Origin: Deltaproteobacteria bacterium
Lineage (GTDB): Bacteria > Desulfobacterota > DSM-4660 > Desulfatiglandales > Desulfatiglandaceae
Direction of reading: 5' to 3'
Assembly (NCBI GenBank): GCA_021159525.1
Contig: JAGHEC010000028.1
Coordinates: forward strand, 1 to 8,618
Length of the DNA stretch: 8,618 bases
How positions within the stretch are numbered: position 1 is the first letter of the stretch; each line of letters begins with the position of its first letter. A program made the translations under genes and the position numbers. The notes beneath the pieces are model-generated. The model ran no database searches. It was not told the origin of the DNA and saw nothing but the letters and a program-made list of their open reading frames with translations. Below, piece by piece: positions 5,670-8,618 of this stretch.

Positions 5670-7748
5670 ATGGAAAGAAATAGTGAGCAATTGAGAAACA
5701 TCGCTCTCATCGCGCATGGGGGCTCGGGAAAGACCTCGCTGGCTGAAGCCATGCTGTTCAACGCAAAGGCGACCACCCGGCTCGGCAGGGTAGACGACGG
5801 CACATCCAATTTTGACTTCGAGCCTGAGGAGGTCAAGAGAAAAGCCAGCCTGAGCACAGCGTTCCACGACTGCACATGGAAAAAGCACATCATCAACATT
5901 ATTGATACCCCGGGCGACGACAACTTCCTCTCTGACGCCAAGTTCTCGCTTCAGGCGGCCGACGCCGCGGTAGTGGTCATTGACGCCACATCCGGCGTAA
6001 AGGTCGGCGCCGAGAAGGTATGGGGCTTTGCCGATGAACAGGAACTCCCCCGGATCATCTTCATTAACAAGATGGATCGTGAGCGGGCCGATTTCTACAA
6101 GGTTGTGGAAGAGACCGCCCGCATATTCAAGATCAAGGCCACCCCCCTCTTTGTCCCCATCGGCTCAGAGGCCAACTTCTCGGGCGTGGTGGACCTCGTA
6201 AGGAAAAAGGCCTATACCTTTGCCAAGGACCTCAGCGGGAAATTTACCATCGGCGACATCCCCTCGGATATGGAGAGCGTGGTCTCTGAATGGCGCGAGA
6301 CCATCATTGAAAACATCGTGGAGGTAAACGACGATCTTATGGAGAAATACCTCGAAGGGGAGTCTCTCTCGGACCAGGAAATCGAGGCCACCCTTCTTCA
6401 GGGGATCAAATCCGGGGCCGTCATCCCGATCCTCTGCGGCGCCGGCCTGGCCAATATAGGCGTTCCTCAGCTAATGGATCTGATCGTGCAGAAAATCCCT
6501 TCGCCCCTTGAAAGACCGCCCAAAAAGGGTGTTGTTCCCGGGACCGAAGAAATCATCGTAAGACCCCCCTCCGCGGAGACCCCGTTTTCAGCCCTGATCT
6601 TCAAGACTGTGGCAGACCCCTTTGCAGGCAAGCTCACCATCATGCGCGTCTTCTCCGGCACGGTTGAATCGGATTCATCCGTATACAACGCAAACAAGGA
6701 TATTAAGGAAAAGCTGGGACAAATCCTCATACCCCAAGGGAAAAAACAACAACCCGTGCAGGCGGCCGGCCCCGGCGACATCGTGGCCGTCGCCAAACTC
6801 AAGGAAACAGCCACCGGAGATACCCTGTGTTCAGCGAGTGATCCCATCCTCTATACACCCACCGAGGGGCTCCCGGCCGTCATATCCTACGCTGTGGAGG
6901 CCAAGGTCAAGGGAAGCGAGGACAAGGTCTTCAGCTCGCTGGCCAAACTCGTGGAAGAAGATCCCACGCTCAAGCTGGAAAGAGACCAGACCTCAGCCGC
7001 GGTGATCCTCTCGGGAACCGGACAGATCCATCTGGAAACCACATGCGAGAAACTGGCACGGAAATTCGGCGTCGAGGTCACGCTGAACCCGGTAAAGGTC
7101 CCCTACAGAGAAACTATTAAAAAGCCTGTCAAGGGGGTTGTCTACCGGCACAAAAAACAGTCCGGCGGCAGGGGGCAGTTTGCCGAGGTCCATTTCGACG
7201 TTACCCCTTTGGAACCGGATGCCGGCTTTGAATTTGACGAGGCCCTGACAGGGATGAACGTCCCCCGGAACTTTGTCCCGGCCGTAGAAAAGGGGATCCA
7301 GGAAGCCCTTATGAGCGGCATCCTGGCGGGTTATCCGGTGGTCGACCTCAAAGTTCGCTTCTACGACGGCAAATCCCATGAGGTGGATTCCTCGGAAATG
7401 GCCTTTAAGATCGCAGCCAGCATGTGTCTCAAGAAGGCCGTCCAGGAGGCAAGCCCCACCCTCCTTGAACCTATAATGAAAATGGAGATCACCGTGCCCG
7501 AGGATGTGATGGGCGATGTGATGGGAGATCTCAACAGCAGGCGGGGCAGGGTCCTGGGGATGGATTCCCAGGGCAAATATCAAATCATTAAGGCCCAGGC
7601 GCCCATGTCCGAGGTCCTGAAATACGCCCTGGATCTGAACGCCCTCACCGGCGGCCGCGGGACCTTCCGCATGGAACATTCCCACTACGAGGAAATGCCT
7701 GCTCAGTTGCAGGAAAAGGTCATTGCCGCAGCCAAGGAAGAGAATTAG
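5670..7748 (+). CDS. fusA: Elongation factor G-family GTPase, EF-G2/EF-G II-like (fusA family)
   Basis: A 692-aa protein with the full EF-G layout: GTP-binding domain with G' insert (about 1-280), beta-barrel domain II (about 300-395), domain III (about 400-475), domain IV (about 476-600) and domain V (about 602-680). P-loop is AHGGSGKTS (15-23) and NKMD is 133-136. It departs from canonical EF-G: the switch I RGITI motif is absent (RKASLST in its place) and the switch II DTPGH reads DTPGDDNF (79-86), so the His that positions the hydrolytic water is Asp. This resembles the second EF-G type, such as Thermus EF-G-2, rather than the main translocase, which is presumably encoded elsewhere. Domain IV keeps the tip histidine (H570, in SHEVDSSE). 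The ATG at 5670 was chosen for its Shine-Dalgarno and because conserved sequence begins there; an upstream ATG at 5556 adds unrelated residues. Ribosomal role is inferred from the family. Confidence 0.9.
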   Translation: MERNSEQLRNIALIAHGGSGKTSLAEAMLFNAKATTRLGRVDDGTSNFDFEPEEVKRKASLSTAFHDCTWKKHIINIIDTPGDDNFLSDAKFSLQAADAAVVVIDATSGVKVGAEKVWGFADEQELPRIIFINKMDRERADFYKVVEETARIFKIKATPLFVPIGSEANFSGVVDLVRKKAYTFAKDLSGKFTIGDIPSDMESVVSEWRETIIENIVEVNDDLMEKYLEGESLSDQEIEATLLQGIKSGAVIPILCGAGLANIGVPQLMDLIVQKIPSPLERPPKKGVVPGTEEIIVRPPSAETPFSALIFKTVADPFAGKLTIMRVFSGTVESDSSVYNANKDIKEKLGQILIPQGKKQQPVQAAGPGDIVAVAKLKETATGDTLCSASDPILYTPTEGLPAVISYAVEAKVKGSEDKVFSSLAKLVEEDPTLKLERDQTSAAVILSGTGQIHLETTCEKLARKFGVEVTLNPVKVPYRETIKKPVKGVVYRHKKQSGGRGQFAEVHFDVTPLEPDAGFEFDEALTGMNVPRNFVPAVEKGIQEALMSGILAGYPVVDLKVRFYDGKSHEVDSSEMAFKIAASMCLKKAVQEASPTLLEPIMKMEITVPEDVMGDVMGDLNSRRGRVLGMDSQGKYQIIKAQAPMSEVLKYALDLNALTGGRGTFRMEHSHYEEMPAQLQEKVIAAAKEEN

Positions 7749-7757
7749 GAAGAGATT

Positions 7758-8258
7758 ATGAATCGCAGGTTTAAGGCCGCGGTCCTTACTATCAGCGACA
7801 AGGGGGCCAGGGGCATGCGACATGACGAGAGCGGCGAGACGGTTTGCCGCATGCTGGAAGACCACGGCCTCGAGGTTGTGCGCCGTGAGATCGTTCCTGA
7901 CGATCAACAACGGATCGCTCACGTCCTCATGGCGTGGGCAGACACAGAGGCCATACCTCTTATCGTCACCTCCGGAGGAACCGGGTTGAGCCCCGCCGAT
8001 GTCACGCCCCAGGCCATGGGGCAGGTGATCGACTATCCGGTTCCCGGGATGGCGGAGGCAATGCGTGCGGAAAGCCTCAAAAAGACGCCCCATGCCATGA
8101 TTTCCCGAGCTATGGCGGGGGTCAGAAAGGGATCTCTCATCATCAACCTCCCCGGCAGCCCCCGCGGGGCCGCTGAGAATCTCTCGGTGGTCCTCCCTGC
8201 CTTGGAGCATGCCCTGTCCAAGCTGGGAGGAGATCCCACGGACTGTGCCGCTTGCTGA
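7758..8258 (+). CDS. mogA: MogA/MoaB-family molybdopterin adenylyltransferase
   Basis: Cytoplasmic enzyme of molybdenum (or tungsten) cofactor synthesis. Family members bind molybdopterin and adenylylate it with ATP, preparing it for metal insertion by MoeA. It is 166 aa, a single MoCF domain. Motifs: LTISDKGARG near the N terminus (10-19), TSGGTGLSPADVTP (71-84) with the conserved Asp81, PGMAEAMR (96-103), SRAMAGVR (116-123) and LPGSPRGAAEN (131-141). It ends in a short Cys-containing tail (DCAAC). The start lies 9 bp after the EF-G stop, and its Shine-Dalgarno AGGAAGAG (7747-7754) overlaps that stop, so the two are co-transcribed and perhaps translationally coupled. Choosing between MogA (catalytic) and MoaB (sometimes inactive) from sequence is not certain. 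Confidence 0.92.
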   Translation: MNRRFKAAVLTISDKGARGMRHDESGETVCRMLEDHGLEVVRREIVPDDQQRIAHVLMAWADTEAIPLIVTSGGTGLSPADVTPQAMGQVIDYPVPGMAEAMRAESLKKTPHAMISRAMAGVRKGSLIINLPGSPRGAAENLSVVLPALEHALSKLGGDPTDCAAC

Positions 8259-8423
8259 CCCGGGTTCCCGGACAGTGAGATGGAAAGAAGTAATCCTGGA
8301 TCTTTCCCGCGTTTCGGAACCGCCCAATGCGAACCAGGCCATTCGCCTTGAGAAGCCGGGCCTGCAAACAAGCCGTGGCCGATGAACCGCACAAATCCCT
8401 TTGAAACTTTGGTAACCGTTTAC
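8259..8423 (+). other. Non-coding spacer after mogA
   Basis: No gene is supported. A GC-rich palindrome, CCGGGTTCCCGG (8260-8271), follows the mogA stop, and a six-pair stem CAGGCC/GGCCTG (8335-8340 with 8359-8364) encloses an 18-nt loop. Neither is followed by a T run, so neither qualifies as an intrinsic terminator. The imperfect palindrome GTAACCGTTTAC (8412-8423) directly abuts the repeat that starts at 8424 and has no counterpart beside the left copy. Confidence 0.5.
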
Positions 8424-8487
8424 GTATCACCTAAATAATTAGGGGGATAACTGCGAACCTGGTGCCGGGGGCAGAAGAATTTTTCTT
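8424..8487 (+). repeat. Right copy of the inverted dispersed repeat
   Basis: Reverse-complement partner of 1-63 (61 of 64 aligned columns identical). Here the neighbouring sequence is visible: the repeat runs into a hairpin completed at 8488-8498 and then into structured sequence up to the window end. The boundary at 8424 is sharp, because sequence to its left has no counterpart beside the left copy. How far the repeat unit extends to the right cannot be judged, since the left copy is cut by the window edge. It lies 165 bp after mogA, in the same sense orientation as its upstream block. Confidence 0.85.
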
Positions 8488-8498
8488 CTGCTCCGGGC
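8464..8498 (+). repeat. Long hairpin within the right repeat
   Basis: A perfect inverted repeat, GCAGAAGAA (8471-8479), TTT loop, TTCTTCTGC (8483-8491). It is extended by seven further positions (8464-8470 with 8492-8498) of which five are Watson-Crick, one is G-T and one is a G-G mismatch. The T run is in the loop rather than after the stem, so it is not a classical Rho-independent terminator. Such a strong palindrome is typical of REP-like repeats and of IS200/IS605 element ends, where single-stranded hairpins are recognised by the transposase. That link is inference. Confidence 0.7.
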
Positions 8499-8614
8499 CT
8501 CCGGGCTGGTCTCTTGAGTGACTTATCTGCGGGGGACACCCGCCTGCCAAGGCCAATTGAGCGTTCTTGCCAAGACTTTCGTCCCGTGGATCTGCGATGG
8601 CAGAAGGAAGTAAC
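8499..8614 (+). other. Structured non-coding sequence beyond the repeat
   Basis: This stretch holds a GCGGG/CCCGC stem (8529-8533 with 8539-8543) and a TCTGC-GATG-GCAGA stem-loop (8591-8604) placed just before a Shine-Dalgarno. It also has short direct repeats TGCCAAG (8545-8551 and 8568-8574) and ATCTGCG (8525-8531 and 8590-8596). The heptamer GCAGAAG of the main hairpin recurs at 8600-8606. The density of small repeats looks like a mobile-element leader or a structured RNA. No promoter was identified. Confidence 0.3.
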
Positions 8615-8618
8615 ATGG
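8615..8618 (+). CDS. Possible start of a gene cut by the window end
   Basis: An ATG at 8615-8617 is preceded at a suitable distance by AAGGAAG (8604-8610), with 4 nt between that motif and the ATG. Only the initiator codon and one further base are inside the window, so the product is unknown. Its position beyond a repeat with strong palindromes would fit a transposase-type gene, but an ordinary gene is equally possible. Confidence 0.2.

Noticed and set aside
6993..8342. 449-codon open frame on the minus strand
   Set aside because: It lies antisense across the EF-G-like gene and mogA, both confidently identified by conserved motifs. The translation shows no recognisable domain, so it is a shadow of codon bias.
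8280..8351. 23-codon open frame after mogA
   Set aside because: Very short, with only a weak ribosome-binding site and no recognisable sequence.
8335..8364. CAGGCC/GGCCTG stem as a mogA terminator
   Set aside because: The loop is 18 nt and no T run follows.
1..8487. Composite transposon bounded by the inverted repeats
   Set aside because: The enclosed genes are ordinary housekeeping genes with typical context, and no transposase is visible between the copies.
8431..8616. 61-codon open frame on the minus strand over the right repeat
   Set aside because: It covers a palindromic repeat whose left copy carries a single-base deletion that would shift the frame, so coding is not supported.

Overview
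The window is a housekeeping stretch of a Gram-negative, moderately GC-rich bacterium. Two divergently transcribed blocks share a promoter region near 5.26-5.67 kb. The gene order (xerC-hslV-hslU followed by argB-argD), the arginine-sensitive type of ArgB and a divergent second-type elongation factor G suggest a member of the former Deltaproteobacteria (Desulfobacterota). That assignment is inference from gene content; no taxonomic marker gene is present.

Left block (minus strand, 5255 down to 72): xerC (chromosome-dimer resolution recombinase), hslV (protease peptidase), hslU (its AAA+ unfoldase), argB (acetylglutamate kinase) and argD (acetylornithine aminotransferase). The gaps are 11, 16, 82 and 44 bp, so they probably form one operon. 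A sigma-70-like promoter with an extended -10 lies at 5369-5396.

Right block (plus strand, 5670 to 8258): an EF-G-family GTPase with non-canonical switch motifs, then a MogA/MoaB-type molybdopterin adenylyltransferase 9 bp downstream. A sigma-70-like promoter at 5426-5453 would give a leader of about 210 nt. That leader contains two small hairpins that share one arm and so exclude each other.

Window ends: the most unusual feature is a 63/64-bp sequence found at both edges in inverted orientation (1-63 and 8424-8487; 61 of 64 aligned columns identical). Because the two blocks diverge, each copy lies downstream of its block in the same sense orientation: 8 bp after argD and 165 bp after mogA. 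The right copy contains a perfect 9-bp-arm hairpin. It is followed by about 120 bp of structured non-coding sequence, ending in a ribosome-binding site and ATG at the last bases. This fits a dispersed repeat or the end of a small mobile element (IS200/REP-associated transposase type is one guess), but the window stops before that can be seen. I found no CRISPR array, tRNA, rRNA or obvious defence system.
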